A DNA stretch of 64,000 nt from Pedobacter roseus (GCF_014395225.1 NZ_CP060723.1:2604001-2668000), one strand, 5' to 3'. Positions 9,178 to 18,565 are shown, numbered from the stretch's first letter. Program-made: numbers and translations. The notes: generated by a model not told the origin, from the sequence alone.

Positions 9178-11211
9178 ATGCGTGCTAGGATCTTAATTAT
9201 TGCTTTTGTGATGATGGGATTCATCGCCAATGCACAACAGAATAATGAAACGGAAATTGATATCCGCGATATTCTGGAAAGTGTTACTGAAAGTTTACCG
9301 GATGATTACGACATGACTGAATTGGTTGACGTGTTAATGAGGTATCGCAAACATCCAATTGATCTGAACCATACTTCTCCAGAAGAATTAAAGAGTCTGG
9401 TATTTCTATCGCCTTTGCAGATCAGCAACTTTTTCTCTTATGTTAAAGAAAACGGACAATTTGTTGATGCGCTGGAATTACAGAGCGTTGATGGTTTTGA
9501 TGTTAAAACGGTGCAAAATTTATTGCCTTTTGTGGCGGTAAACATTCAGCCAGAGTATCAGCAGCTCAATTTAAAAAATATTTTTAAGCTTGGCGAAAAT
9601 GACCTGATGATGCGCTATGCACAGACTTTAGAAAAGCAAAAAGGTTTTACCGATTTGCCCGGAAACCGATATTTAGGCACTCCTGAAAGATTTCAAACAC
9701 GTTATCGGTTTAATTATAGCACTATACTTTCTGCCGGCATTACAGTAGATAAAGATGCCGGTGAAAAATTTATTGACAAACCTTTCGATTTTTACTCGGC
9801 CAATGTCGCCTTATTTAAATTGGGCAGGATCAAAAAACTGGTCGTTGGCGATTATACTTTACAATTTGGTCAAGGCTTAACTTTATGGTCGGGATTTTCT
9901 TTTGGTAAGGGACCGGATGTAACCAGCGTGGCTAAAAAAGATCTGGGTTTAAGGCCTTATAATTCTACTAACGAATATTCCTTTTTTAGGGGCGCATCGG
10001 CTACCATTAATCTTTTCAAAAATATAGATATCACGCCATTTATTTCCTTTAGGAATCTTGATGCCAGCCAGAAGATGGATAAGGAAGGAAATTTGGTTCA
10101 ATCGACCATTAATCAAACAGGATTACACCGGACGCCTTCTGAAATAAAAAATAAAAAAGTTTTAAAACAGCAATTATACGGAGCTGTTCTCCAATACACC
10201 AAAAATGAATTTGGTGTAGGTGCAGTTGCTTATCAGAGTACTTATGGGAATGATTTTGTGGTACAAACAGCTGCTTATGATCAATATAGTTTTACAGGCA
10301 AATCGTTAACCAATTTGGGGTTGTTTTATAATTATACCTATAAAAACATGTATCTCTATGGCGAAGGGGCTAAAGGTTCGGGTGGCGGTTTCGCTTATAT
10401 CAACGGGATGCTTATTAGTATTTCGAAAGCGGTTTCTGCTGCTTTAACCTATCGCGATTATGCAAAAGATTACCATAATTTCTTCAATCAGGCTGTATCC
10501 GAATCGAGTGAAGCGGTAAATGAAAAAGGTTTGTATGTTGGTTTAAATGTAAATCCGAACAAAAAATGGGCTTTTTCAGTCTATGGTGATTATTTCAAGT
10601 TCCCATGGCTAAAATACCGTGTTGATGAACCCTCTAAAGGTTACGAGGCTCTGGCCCAGGCTGTTTATACGCCAAGCAAAACTTTTAAAATTTTAGCCCG
10701 GTTTAAAACGGAAAAAAAACAGCAGAATACCGATCTGGATGTGCCAATAAACTTCTTGGATGATGTAAAAAGACAGGGGTACCGGGTTGAAGTAAACTGG
10801 CTACTCAATAAAAACTGGAGCTTCCAAAACCGCGCAGAAGTTTCTCAGTATAAAAAAGGCGATGCTAGTGGTGAATTAGGTTACCTGATTTATCAGGATG
10901 TTGATTATTCTCCCCTGTTTTCTAAAATTACCGGTAATGTAAGGCTAGCCTATTTCAACACGCCAAGTTACAACAGCAGGATTTACGCTTATGAAGATGA
11001 TGTGTTGTACAGTTTTAGTTTTGGAATGTACAGTGGGAAAGGTTATCGGACTTATTTAAACCTGAAATACAATTTGGCTAAGAAGTTAAATATCTGGATG
11101 CGTTATGGGTTGTTTATTTATCAGGATGTTGAAACGGTAGGCACTTATCTGGATGAGATTAAAGGCAATAAAAAATCGGAAATTAAAGTTCAGGTACGTT
11201 ACCAATTTTAA
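9178..11211 (+). CDS. Secreted helix-hairpin-helix protein with outer-membrane beta-barrel-like C-terminus
   Basis: This 677-residue protein has a signal peptide cleaved near ANAQ (residue 20). Residues of about 45-120 resemble a ComEA/PulK-type helix-hairpin-helix region (LNHTSPEELKSLVFLSPLQI and ALELQSVDGFDVKTVQNLL). The rest alternates aromatic and polar residues and ends in VQVRYQF, a C-terminal Phe typical of outer-membrane barrels. It is followed by comEC after only 3 bp, so the two are probably one operon. An exported HhH domain next to ComEC suggests a role in DNA uptake across the outer membrane, which is an inference. Confidence 0.75.
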   Translation: MRARILIIAFVMMGFIANAQQNNETEIDIRDILESVTESLPDDYDMTELVDVLMRYRKHPIDLNHTSPEELKSLVFLSPLQISNFFSYVKENGQFVDALELQSVDGFDVKTVQNLLPFVAVNIQPEYQQLNLKNIFKLGENDLMMRYAQTLEKQKGFTDLPGNRYLGTPERFQTRYRFNYSTILSAGITVDKDAGEKFIDKPFDFYSANVALFKLGRIKKLVVGDYTLQFGQGLTLWSGFSFGKGPDVTSVAKKDLGLRPYNSTNEYSFFRGASATINLFKNIDITPFISFRNLDASQKMDKEGNLVQSTINQTGLHRTPSEIKNKKVLKQQLYGAVLQYTKNEFGVGAVAYQSTYGNDFVVQTAAYDQYSFTGKSLTNLGLFYNYTYKNMYLYGEGAKGSGGGFAYINGMLISISKAVSAALTYRDYAKDYHNFFNQAVSESSEAVNEKGLYVGLNVNPNKKWAFSVYGDYFKFPWLKYRVDEPSKGYEALAQAVYTPSKTFKILARFKTEKKQQNTDLDVPINFLDDVKRQGYRVEVNWLLNKNWSFQNRAEVSQYKKGDASGELGYLIYQDVDYSPLFSKITGNVRLAYFNTPSYNSRIYAYEDDVLYSFSFGMYSGKGYRTYLNLKYNLAKKLNIWMRYGLFIYQDVETVGTYLDEIKGNKKSEIKVQVRYQF

Positions 11212-11214
11212 GTA

Positions 11215-13302
11215 ATGTTTAAAGCCGAATACGTATTTGTAAGAATTTTATTTCCCTTCCTGATAGGGATAGGTACTTTTTATTTCTTTCCTTCAAAAAT
11301 ATGCTTACAGCTGCTTGAAATCCTACTCTTAATCAACTTTTTAGGCATTTTATATTTAAACATTATCTATAAAAGGCTAAAAGCATACCGCTACAAAGGA
11401 ATAATTGGCGCTTTACTTATTGTATTTTTCTTTAATCTTGGTGGCTCACTTTGTTTATTGAACAATCAAACACTAAAAGGCAATTATTTTGGAAAGGGAC
11501 AATATACTTCCCTAAAAATTTGGGTAAAAGACGAACCACAGCAAAGTGGTAACATATTACGTTTTAAGGCAAAGGTAATTTCTGGTTTCCAAAATGATAA
11601 ACAGATTAGGTTATCAGGTCAACTGCTTGTGGCTTTAAGATTGGATAGCCTAAAACCAATTCAGCTAAAGTATGGCGACCAAATCATTATCACGACAAAG
11701 TACACGGAAATAGAGCCTCCATATAACCCTGCAGAATTTGATTTTAAGGCCTGGCTTTCGCATCAAAATATTTATCATCAGGCTTTTATTGATCAGGAGC
11801 ATCTGATTAAAACCAATCGTAATATTGGTAACCCAATTATAAAATATGCTTTATGGTTAAGGGAAAAGCAGGTAGAAAAATATCGGACACTGATTAAAAA
11901 CAATGAGGCTTTTGCAGTGGCTTCTACATTGATATTGGGCTACAGAGCCGATTTAAGTAAAGAGACGCTTTCTGCTTATAGTAAAACAGGAACCATACAT
12001 GCCCTATCGGTTTCAGGGGCACATGTAGCCATTATTTATGTTGTACTGGATTTTATGCTGATGTTTCTGAACAGAAAACGTTCATTAAAAATCATAAAGC
12101 TTATCCTCATCTGCACTTTAATATGGGCTTATGCACTATTAACAGGTCTATCTCCTTCGGTTGTACGCTCGGCCATCATGATCAGTATTCTGATAACAGC
12201 TAAAGTCTTATCCAAGAATACCAACAGTTATAATGTTTTGGCCTTTTCTGCATTTTGTCAGCTGCTGTATGATCCGTTTTTAATTTGGGATGTTGGCTTC
12301 CAGCTCTCCTATCTTGCTGTTTTTGGTTTGGTTTATCTTCAGCCAAAAATTTATAACCTCATCTACTTCAAACATAAATGGACCGATAGCTTATGGAGTT
12401 TTATTGCCATGTCGTTAGCGGCTCAAATCGTTACTTTTCCTTTAAGTATTTATTATTTCCATCAATTTCCACTTTATTTTCTTTTCGGAAATCTTTTTAT
12501 CACCATACCGTTGGTACTCATGATGTACCTCGGAATTGCTATTTTGGTACCATGGTTTAGTTTTTTAGCACCAATTTTCGAATGGCTGATCAACTTTACC
12601 AATTCAGTATTAAAATGGATCGCCGATCTTCCTTACGCCACTTTCTCATCGATATGGATCAATCTGCCCGAATTTATGTTGTTAAGTTTGGCGCTCGGAC
12701 TATTTATTTATGGACTGGCCAATTTCAATAAACGTTTTATATTTTCATCCCTCCTGATTTTTGTCTGCTATCAGGTGTTAATTACTTATGACGACTTAGC
12801 GGTACACCATCAACAAAAGATTATTTTCTTTTCGTTAAGGAAAAATTATGCGGCGGCATTTATTACCGGAAAAGAAAGCATTCTGGTTACCGATTTAAAA
12901 ATTACGGATAAAAACTATGACTTTTTTGTAAAACCGGCGCTCACACAACTCCAAATAAACAACATCTGTTTTGTTAATTTAAAGAAAGATACGGCACTTA
13001 AAAATTTTGTGATGCAAGATCATCAGCTCATATTTCATCATTATAAAATACTGGTGATTGATGATCGCTCAAATTATAAAAAACTGACCGGAAACGCTAC
13101 TTTTTCGAGTCTCTGGATCAGTGGCAATACCAGATTTGGTTTATCTGATCTGGCTCCTGAAATAAAATATGAAAACATCATCATCGATGCCACCAATAAG
13201 GATTATAAGATCGAGAATTTGAAAAAAAACGCAAAGAATTATCATTTAAATGCTCATATTTTAAAGAAAAATAAAGCATATTTGGTGCAACTAACCCAAT
13301 AA
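11215..13302 (+). CDS. ComEC/Rec2-family DNA internalisation protein
   Basis: ComEC forms the inner-membrane channel for single-stranded DNA in natural transformation. This 695-residue protein has N-terminal membrane segments, a DUF4131-type soluble part, and the Competence domain with the signature HALSVSGAHVAIIYVV near residue 265. Several more membrane segments run to about residue 525. The C-terminal 170 residues are soluble but lack the HxHxDH metallo-beta-lactamase motif found in full-length ComEC proteins, so a nuclease site is not evident. It is coupled to the upstream HhH gene and is followed one base later by the enoyl-CoA hydratase gene. Confidence 0.9.
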   Translation: MFKAEYVFVRILFPFLIGIGTFYFFPSKICLQLLEILLLINFLGILYLNIIYKRLKAYRYKGIIGALLIVFFFNLGGSLCLLNNQTLKGNYFGKGQYTSLKIWVKDEPQQSGNILRFKAKVISGFQNDKQIRLSGQLLVALRLDSLKPIQLKYGDQIIITTKYTEIEPPYNPAEFDFKAWLSHQNIYHQAFIDQEHLIKTNRNIGNPIIKYALWLREKQVEKYRTLIKNNEAFAVASTLILGYRADLSKETLSAYSKTGTIHALSVSGAHVAIIYVVLDFMLMFLNRKRSLKIIKLILICTLIWAYALLTGLSPSVVRSAIMISILITAKVLSKNTNSYNVLAFSAFCQLLYDPFLIWDVGFQLSYLAVFGLVYLQPKIYNLIYFKHKWTDSLWSFIAMSLAAQIVTFPLSIYYFHQFPLYFLFGNLFITIPLVLMMYLGIAILVPWFSFLAPIFEWLINFTNSVLKWIADLPYATFSSIWINLPEFMLLSLALGLFIYGLANFNKRFIFSSLLIFVCYQVLITYDDLAVHHQQKIIFFSLRKNYAAAFITGKESILVTDLKITDKNYDFFVKPALTQLQINNICFVNLKKDTALKNFVMQDHQLIFHHYKILVIDDRSNYKKLTGNATFSSLWISGNTRFGLSDLAPEIKYENIIIDATNKDYKIENLKKNAKNYHLNAHILKKNKAYLVQLTQ

Positions 13303-13303
13303 C

Positions 13304-14080
13304 ATGGAAAATCTGGTTTTATATCAAGTTGCAGAAAGAATTGCAACCATAACCATTAACCGGCCTGACAAAAGAAACGCCTTAAATCCTCAACTCATCT
13401 CAGCGTTAACAGCTGCATTTATCCGTGCAGCAGAAGATGACCTGGTTAAGGTAGTTATCTTAAATGCAAATGGTGGTTCATTTAGTGCCGGTGCCGATTT
13501 AGGATACCTGCAACAGTTGCAGCAAAATAGTTTTGAAGAAAATGTTGCCGATTCTAACCGACTCAAAAAATTATTTACAACCATATATTACCTGCCAAAG
13601 GTTGTTATCGCACAGGTAGACGGTCATGCTATTGCGGGTGGGTGTGGTTTAGCAACCATCTGCGACATTGTTTTTGCAACCCCTGAGAGTAATTTTGGCT
13701 ACACTGAAGTTAAAATAGGCTTTGTTCCTGCTATTGTTTCCTGTTTTTTAAAACAAAAGGTGAGCGAATCGGTTGCTAAAGAAATCCTTTTAACGGGAAA
13801 AACCTTCTCTGCTGAGCAGGCACTTAAATATAATTTGATAAACTTTGTAACAAATTCATCCGAAATTCATCAAAACGTAAGAGAATTTGCACTAAGTTTG
13901 TGTAACGGAAGTTCTGGTAATTCGTTAATGGTTACAAAACAATTAATTACACAGACTAACAATCCCCTGCTTGAAAAATGCCTGGAAACTGCGGTACAGA
14001 TCAATGCCCGTGTACGGGAGAGTGAAGATTTTAAAAAAGGAATTTCTTCATTTTTAAATAAAGAGAAAATTAACTGGTAA
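13304..14080 (+). CDS. Enoyl-CoA hydratase/isomerase family protein
   Basis: This 258-residue crotonase-fold protein carries the oxyanion-hole loops FSAGADL and HAIAGGCGLA. It has the family segment FGYTEVKIGFVPA with the catalytic Glu. The position of the second Glu in classical hydratases is Gly here (GGCGLA), as in many methylglutaconyl-CoA hydratase-like members. Fatty-acid or branched amino-acid degradation is therefore likely, but the substrate is not fixed. The ATG lies one base after the comEC stop codon, so it is co-translated with comEC without obvious functional logic. Confidence 0.9.
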   Translation: MENLVLYQVAERIATITINRPDKRNALNPQLISALTAAFIRAAEDDLVKVVILNANGGSFSAGADLGYLQQLQQNSFEENVADSNRLKKLFTTIYYLPKVVIAQVDGHAIAGGCGLATICDIVFATPESNFGYTEVKIGFVPAIVSCFLKQKVSESVAKEILLTGKTFSAEQALKYNLINFVTNSSEIHQNVREFALSLCNGSSGNSLMVTKQLITQTNNPLLEKCLETAVQINARVRESEDFKKGISSFLNKEKINW

Positions 14081-14103
14081 AAAACTAAACTGAAATAAAA
14101 AAC

Positions 14104-14787
14104 ATGTTCAAATCAATCAAAACAAGCGTTGTCGCTTTAATCTTAGTAAGTAGCGCGATCATCGCCCATGCGCAAAAGAAAATAGCTGAAGGTACCATTA
14201 CCTACGGCTTATCGTATAAATTAACAGAAGAGCAAAAAGCTGCAATGGGCGGACAAGAGCCACCTGCAGAATTGAAAGTTAAATTTAATAATGGTTTAAC
14301 CAAAATCGAAATGGAACAAGGTCCTGCTTTAATTGGTATCGTTTCTGATAACAATGAAAAAACAGGTTTGCTTTTAATTGATGTGCCGGTTGCCCAAAAA
14401 CAATTTGCAGTTAAACAAACTAAAGCTGATATTGAAAAAGCAATGGGTGCTATCCCTAAATATTCTGATTTCAAAGCTACAGGCGAGAAACAGACTATTG
14501 GTGGTTTTAGTGCTGAAAAGTATTCTTATAAAGATGATAAAGGTGCAACCCTTGAACTTTGGGCTACAAAAGATATCGAATTACCAAATGTAGGTTCTCA
14601 AAACTATTTCCCTGGTTTAACGGCTTTCCCTGTAAAATATACATTGGTTCAAAGAGGTGTTGAAACTACTACAACTTTAAAATCGGTTGTTGAAGGTAAA
14701 GTTGGTGCAATCTCGAAAGAAGTACCAACAGGTTATGAAGTAGTAACAATGGAAGATTTAGCAAAAATGCAAGGTGGTGGTGAATAA
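14104..14787 (+). CDS. Secreted protein of unknown function (DUF4412-like)
   Basis: This 227-residue protein has a signal peptide ending near AHAQ (residue 23). The remainder is rich in short beta strands, with KIAEGTITYGLSY at the start and FSAEKYSYKDDKGATLELWATKDI in the middle. This pattern resembles periplasmic DUF4412-type proteins that may bind small molecules or lipids. It follows the hydratase gene by 23 bp and has a strong terminator after it, so it closes the transcript. The function is not known. Confidence 0.65.
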   Translation: MFKSIKTSVVALILVSSAIIAHAQKKIAEGTITYGLSYKLTEEQKAAMGGQEPPAELKVKFNNGLTKIEMEQGPALIGIVSDNNEKTGLLLIDVPVAQKQFAVKQTKADIEKAMGAIPKYSDFKATGEKQTIGGFSAEKYSYKDDKGATLELWATKDIELPNVGSQNYFPGLTAFPVKYTLVQRGVETTTTLKSVVEGKVGAISKEVPTGYEVVTMEDLAKMQGGGE

Positions 14788-14811
14788 TTAACCAAATCTT
14801 GCTAATTAATG

Positions 14812-14868
14812 GCTTTTTAACTGCCGGCTTTTTATTTAAATTAGCCGAAAAGTTAAAAAGCTTTTTTT
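14812..14868 (+). terminator. Long intrinsic terminator
   Basis: Arms GCTTTTTAACT (14812-14822) and AGTTAAAAAGC (14851-14861) enclose a second pair CGGCT/AGCCG and are followed by TTTTTTTAT. It separates the upstream transcript from the peptidase gene and helps decide the start of that gene. Confidence 0.9.
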
Positions 14869-14885
14869 ATGCCTCAAAATTATAT

Positions 14886-17054
14886 ATGATTAAAAACTTA
14901 TTACTCAGATTATCAATAGCCTGCATCGCGATATGTACGCTAATTGATGCAAAAGCCCAAAGTATCAACTGGGCAAAAGATGGTAACTCCTACTACCAGA
15001 TTGCAAGCGGAGAAATTATTTCGGTTACCCTCCCTAAAAGCGATAAAAAAACAATTATTTCCAGAGCGTTATTAACGCCTGCAGGAAAAGATAATACCAT
15101 TGCGGTAAGAAGTTTTCAATTATCTGATGATGGTACAAAAGCATTGATTTACACCAACAGTAAAAAAGTTTGGCGTTACGATACCCGCGGCGATTATTGG
15201 CTGGCTGATTTAACGGCTAATAAAATTACCCAAATCGGGAAAGATAAACCAGCATCATCTTTAATGTTTGCTAAATTATCACCTGATGGAAGTAAAGTAG
15301 CTTATGTAAGCAAACATAATTTATATGTAGAAAATATTGACGGAACTGGTGCTAAAGCTTTAACCACAGATGGTACAGACCGCATGATCAATGGTACCTT
15401 TGATTGGGTTTATGAAGAGGAATTCGATTGTCGTGATGGTTTTAGATGGAGCCCTGACGGGAAATCAATTGCTTACTGGCAAATTGATGCCACCAGGATC
15501 AAAAACTTTTTGATGATCAACAATACCGATTCTATTTATCCTTATACCATTCCGGTTGAGTATCCAAAAGTTGGCGAAAATCCTTCGGTTTGCAAAGTTG
15601 GTGTAGTTGATATCGCCAGCGCGAAAACAAACTGGTTAGACGTTCCTGGCGATAACATCCAGCATTACATTCCACGGATGCAATGGGTACCAAATAGTAA
15701 TAACATTATTCTACAACAGCTTAACCGTGAGCAGAACGAAAGTAAAGTATTTATCTGCAATGCCAGTACCGGAGATGCAAAAGCAGTTTATACTGAAAAG
15801 GCAAAAGCCTGGATTGATGCACAGGATGAATGGAAATGGTTAAACGACAATAAAGAATTTACCATCGTATCAGACAAAGATGGCTGGAACCATTTGTACA
15901 GGATCAGTATTGATGGAAAAAAAGAAACATTGGTTACAAAAGGTAACTATGATGTAATTGATGTGAAATTGATTGATGTAAAAAACAATACGGTTTATTT
16001 TCTTGCGTCACCAACCAATGCCACTCAGAAATATCTATTTAAAACCAAGTTGGATGGAAAAGGAAAATTAGAGCAGGTTACCCCTTCTATCCTACCTGGA
16101 ACGCATAATTATGACATTTCTCCAAATGCAGCTTTTGCCCGTCATACCTATAACAGTTCAATCGTAAGACCAATTACCGAGTGGATGAATTTTACCACAG
16201 GTAATCCATTTACGATGGATGGAAGTGTTACTACCCAATTATCAAAACAGGAAGCGCCTAAAAACAAAGTTGAGTTTTTCAAAGTAACTACAGAAGATGG
16301 CATTGAGATGGATGGATGGATGAAAAAACCTGATAATTTTAATCCTGCTAAAAAATATCCGGTTGTATTTTATGTTTATGGTGAACCTGCTTCGCCTACA
16401 GCAGCAGATACTTATGGCGCCGGAAGAAACTTCCTATACGCTGGCGACATGGCCAAAGATGGTTATATCTATATTTCGATGGATAACAGAGGTGCTCCTG
16501 TACCAAAGGGAAGTGAATGGCGTAAAAGCATTTATAAAAACATCGGTGTGCTTAATATCCGCGACCAGGCCATGGCAGCTAAAAAACTATTGGCGACTAA
16601 CGCTTTTATGGATAAAGACCGTGTAGCCGTTTGGGGCTGGAGCGGTGGCGGTTCGTCTACCTTAAACCTGATGTTCCAATATCCTGAAATTTACAAAACA
16701 GGTATTGCCATTGCAGCAGTTGGCAACCAGTTAACTTACGATAATGTTTATCAGGAACGTTATATGGGTACACCTTTTCCAAGTAAAGAAGCTTATGTAA
16801 AGGGCTCTCCCATTACTTATGCCAAAAACTTAAAAGGAAATTTATTGTACATCCATGGTACCGGCGATGATAATGTACACTATCAAAATGCCGAGATGCT
16901 AATCAATGAACTGATTAAAAACAGAAAGGTTTTTCAACTGATGAGCTACCCTAACCGTACACATAGTATCTCAGAAGGTGAAGGAACAAGCGAGCATTTA
17001 TCGTTAACCTACACCAAGTTTTTAAAAGAAAACTGCCCTCCTGGAGCAAGATAG
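14886..17054 (+). CDS. S9 family peptidase, dipeptidyl-peptidase IV type
   Basis: DPP-IV enzymes release X-Pro dipeptides from peptides in the periplasm. The ATG at 14886 gives a signal peptide ending near DAKAQ; an upstream in-frame start lies inside the preceding terminator and is rejected. The N-terminal beta-propeller carries the paired-Glu motif DWVYEEEF that holds the substrate amino terminus. The C-terminal alpha/beta hydrolase has GWSGGGSS (nucleophile near Ser586), an Asp in GTGDDNVH and a His in RTHSISEG. At 722 residues the length fits the family. The gene is transcribed alone and ends in a bidirectional terminator. Confidence 0.93.
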   Translation: MIKNLLLRLSIACIAICTLIDAKAQSINWAKDGNSYYQIASGEIISVTLPKSDKKTIISRALLTPAGKDNTIAVRSFQLSDDGTKALIYTNSKKVWRYDTRGDYWLADLTANKITQIGKDKPASSLMFAKLSPDGSKVAYVSKHNLYVENIDGTGAKALTTDGTDRMINGTFDWVYEEEFDCRDGFRWSPDGKSIAYWQIDATRIKNFLMINNTDSIYPYTIPVEYPKVGENPSVCKVGVVDIASAKTNWLDVPGDNIQHYIPRMQWVPNSNNIILQQLNREQNESKVFICNASTGDAKAVYTEKAKAWIDAQDEWKWLNDNKEFTIVSDKDGWNHLYRISIDGKKETLVTKGNYDVIDVKLIDVKNNTVYFLASPTNATQKYLFKTKLDGKGKLEQVTPSILPGTHNYDISPNAAFARHTYNSSIVRPITEWMNFTTGNPFTMDGSVTTQLSKQEAPKNKVEFFKVTTEDGIEMDGWMKKPDNFNPAKKYPVVFYVYGEPASPTAADTYGAGRNFLYAGDMAKDGYIYISMDNRGAPVPKGSEWRKSIYKNIGVLNIRDQAMAAKKLLATNAFMDKDRVAVWGWSGGGSSTLNLMFQYPEIYKTGIAIAAVGNQLTYDNVYQERYMGTPFPSKEAYVKGSPITYAKNLKGNLLYIHGTGDDNVHYQNAEMLINELIKNRKVFQLMSYPNRTHSISEGEGTSEHLSLTYTKFLKENCPPGAR

Positions 17055-17061
17055 AAAATTT

Positions 17062-17090
17062 AAAAAAGCAGCTTTCGGGCTGCTTTTTTT
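17062..17090. terminator. Bidirectional terminator
   Basis: AAAAAAGCAGC and GCTGCTTTTTTT form a hairpin with a CTTTCGGG-type loop between the convergent peptidase and DUF3307 genes. Confidence 0.9.
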
Positions 17091-17799
17091 ATGCAATAAA
17101 GCTTTGGGTGAGCATAGCTGTTACAATGGCTATACCGAAGCTTAATAAAGTTCCGATCAGTACATATTCGGTTAATTTCAGATCGTGTTTTTCTTTTAGA
17201 TCGCCAAATCTGAATATCGATTTTGCGGCAAGTAAAAAACCAACGGCCTCAAAATGATTGGTAAGTATAAATAGAAAAATCAATGTCCTTTCCAATATCC
17301 CGATGTATTTACCTGCATTCTCTAATGATTTTGGGCTATCAGGCTGATTATCCGGGATCCATTTAGCAATGATCACTTTCATTACAATCGATGTAGGCAT
17401 GGTTAAAAACAAAGCGCCTGAAATTAGCACCCAGGTATGCGGATCATTTAAAAAACCAACATCCAGGCTTCCTTTGTAAAAAAGATGCCATACCGCCACG
17501 ATTGAGCTAAAATGTAAAACCTGATCAGCAAAAAAGAGTAAACGGGCATTTTTATTCGTCTGAAAGATTGATTTTAATGCATCAATAATTAAATGGATCA
17601 CACCTATTGTTAATGCCGTTTTCCAAACATCAAAACTAAAAAAAACAACAAATATCAGGGCCACATGTATCATTACATGCAAATAGAGTTTGGTTGATTT
17701 TAATTTTCTTCTTTCCTTATCTTTTACCCAGGCATTTGGCTGCAAAAAGAAATCACCAATTAAGTGGGCAATAATAAGTTTGATTAAATAGATATCCAT
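17089..17799 (-). CDS. DUF3307 integral membrane protein
   Basis: This 236-residue protein has about six hydrophobic segments. It opens with the family-typical HLIGDFFLQPNAWVKDK, followed by KLYLHVMIHVALIFVVFF and HLIIDALKSIF. DUF3307 members are uncharacterised inner-membrane proteins. The start codon overlaps the satD stop codon (TAATG), so the two are translationally coupled and likely act together. Conserved His and Asp residues in the membrane-proximal segments could bind metal, but no catalytic signature is known. Its job is unknown; a membrane effector or sensor partner for SatD is an inference. Confidence 0.85.
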   Translation of the reverse strand: MDIYLIKLIIAHLIGDFFLQPNAWVKDKERRKLKSTKLYLHVMIHVALIFVVFFSFDVWKTALTIGVIHLIIDALKSIFQTNKNARLLFFADQVLHFSSIVAVWHLFYKGSLDVGFLNDPHTWVLISGALFLTMPTSIVMKVIIAKWIPDNQPDSPKSLENAGKYIGILERTLIFLFILTNHFEAVGFLLAAKSIFRFGDLKEKHDLKLTEYVLIGTLLSFGIAIVTAMLTQSFIA

Positions 17800-18410
17800 T
17801 ATTTCAAAATCGTTTGGTTCAATTTTTTACGGTAAAGCCTGTCCATTTCCATTATTTCGGTATAATGTGCGCGTTTTAGCGCTTCGCTTACCGAAGATTG
17901 CGTTCTGCCTGAAATGGCTGCAAGTTCGCTTTGTAACAGGTTTTCATTTTCGAGTGCAAGCTTTACCATTTCTGCGGCTACTACCCCCCAGCTGTCCATG
18001 GCAATTAAAGAGAGTTTAATTACCACATTAATTTCCTCGTCAAAATCAGGATAATCTGTTTTAATGGCTAAATTGGTTTTGGCCTGTTTTAAACTATCAA
18101 AGGCTGCCCCCGAGTTAATAAAGGCATCTCCACTTGATTCGGAAAGCTTTTTACGCTTGTTTTTTATCCCCCCAATACCAATGCCCATCCTTACGTCGGC
18201 AGGTTTGTTTACTCTTATACAAGCTTTTAAATAAGCTGCCACTTTAATTGCATTTTCCGGCTCAACCTCAACCTGAAAACTATCCCCACGAAAGATTTCC
18301 CACTTAGCATGTTGCCCTGAAGTTACTTTTAATGCCGTTTTTAAACTCAATAACCAGCTGTCTTTAATCTTTCTCGAACCTACAATATCACCTGTTACAA
18401 TACAAATCAT
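17799..18410 (-). CDS. SatD-family protein with C-terminal HTH
   Basis: This 203-residue protein begins with ICIVTGDIVGSRKI, the SatD hallmark. The N-terminal 120 residues carry TGDIVGS (6-12), FRGDSFQV (40-47), RMGIGIGG (74-81) and SSGDAFINSGAAFD (92-105). Their order and spacing resemble class III nucleotide cyclase domains, including the two metal-binding Asp positions. Residues of about 157-182 (SELAAISGRTQSSVSEALKR) form a helix-turn-helix. The family is named after a Streptococcus acid-tolerance operon but is biochemically uncharacterised. It is coupled to DUF3307 and divergent from a DNA-repair operon across an array of palindromes that its HTH might bind. Confidence 0.8.
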   Translation of the reverse strand: MICIVTGDIVGSRKIKDSWLLSLKTALKVTSGQHAKWEIFRGDSFQVEVEPENAIKVAAYLKACIRVNKPADVRMGIGIGGIKNKRKKLSESSGDAFINSGAAFDSLKQAKTNLAIKTDYPDFDEEINVVIKLSLIAMDSWGVVAAEMVKLALENENLLQSELAAISGRTQSSVSEALKRAHYTEIMEMDRLYRKKLNQTILK

Positions 18411-18447
18411 ACTACAATATCGAACTTATTATTCATATTACAAAACT

Positions 18448-18525
18448 AATATCGGCTAATTAGCCGATATTTCGATTTATCGGGTAATTAGCCGATATTT
18501 TAAATTATCGGGTATTTACCCGATA
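18448..18525. promoter_or_regulatory. Array of three phased palindromic operators
   Basis: Three 20-bp palindromes of the form TATCGG-N8-CCGATA occupy 18450-18469, 18478-18497 and 18506-18525. The first is a perfect palindrome that extends to 24 bp (18448-18471). The third has the variant arms TATCGGGTA/TACCCGATA, and the middle one combines one arm of each type. Centre-to-centre spacing is exactly 28 bp both times. The array lies in the 155-bp gap between divergent satD and the exonuclease gene, so it can control both promoters. The binding protein is unknown; the HTH of SatD is the nearest candidate. Confidence 0.8.
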
Positions 18526-18565
18526 TTGATTTAAAACTAATCCATAAATTTATTGTTTAGTAGCT

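Noticed and set aside
14799..14885. A longer start for the DPP-IV-type peptidase
   Set aside because: The extra codons lie inside a strong terminator, and the signal peptide begins at the ATG at 14886.
18448..18525. Evenly spaced repeats as a possible CRISPR array
   Set aside because: Each unit is itself a palindrome with only 8-bp gaps between units, there are only three, and no cas gene is near.
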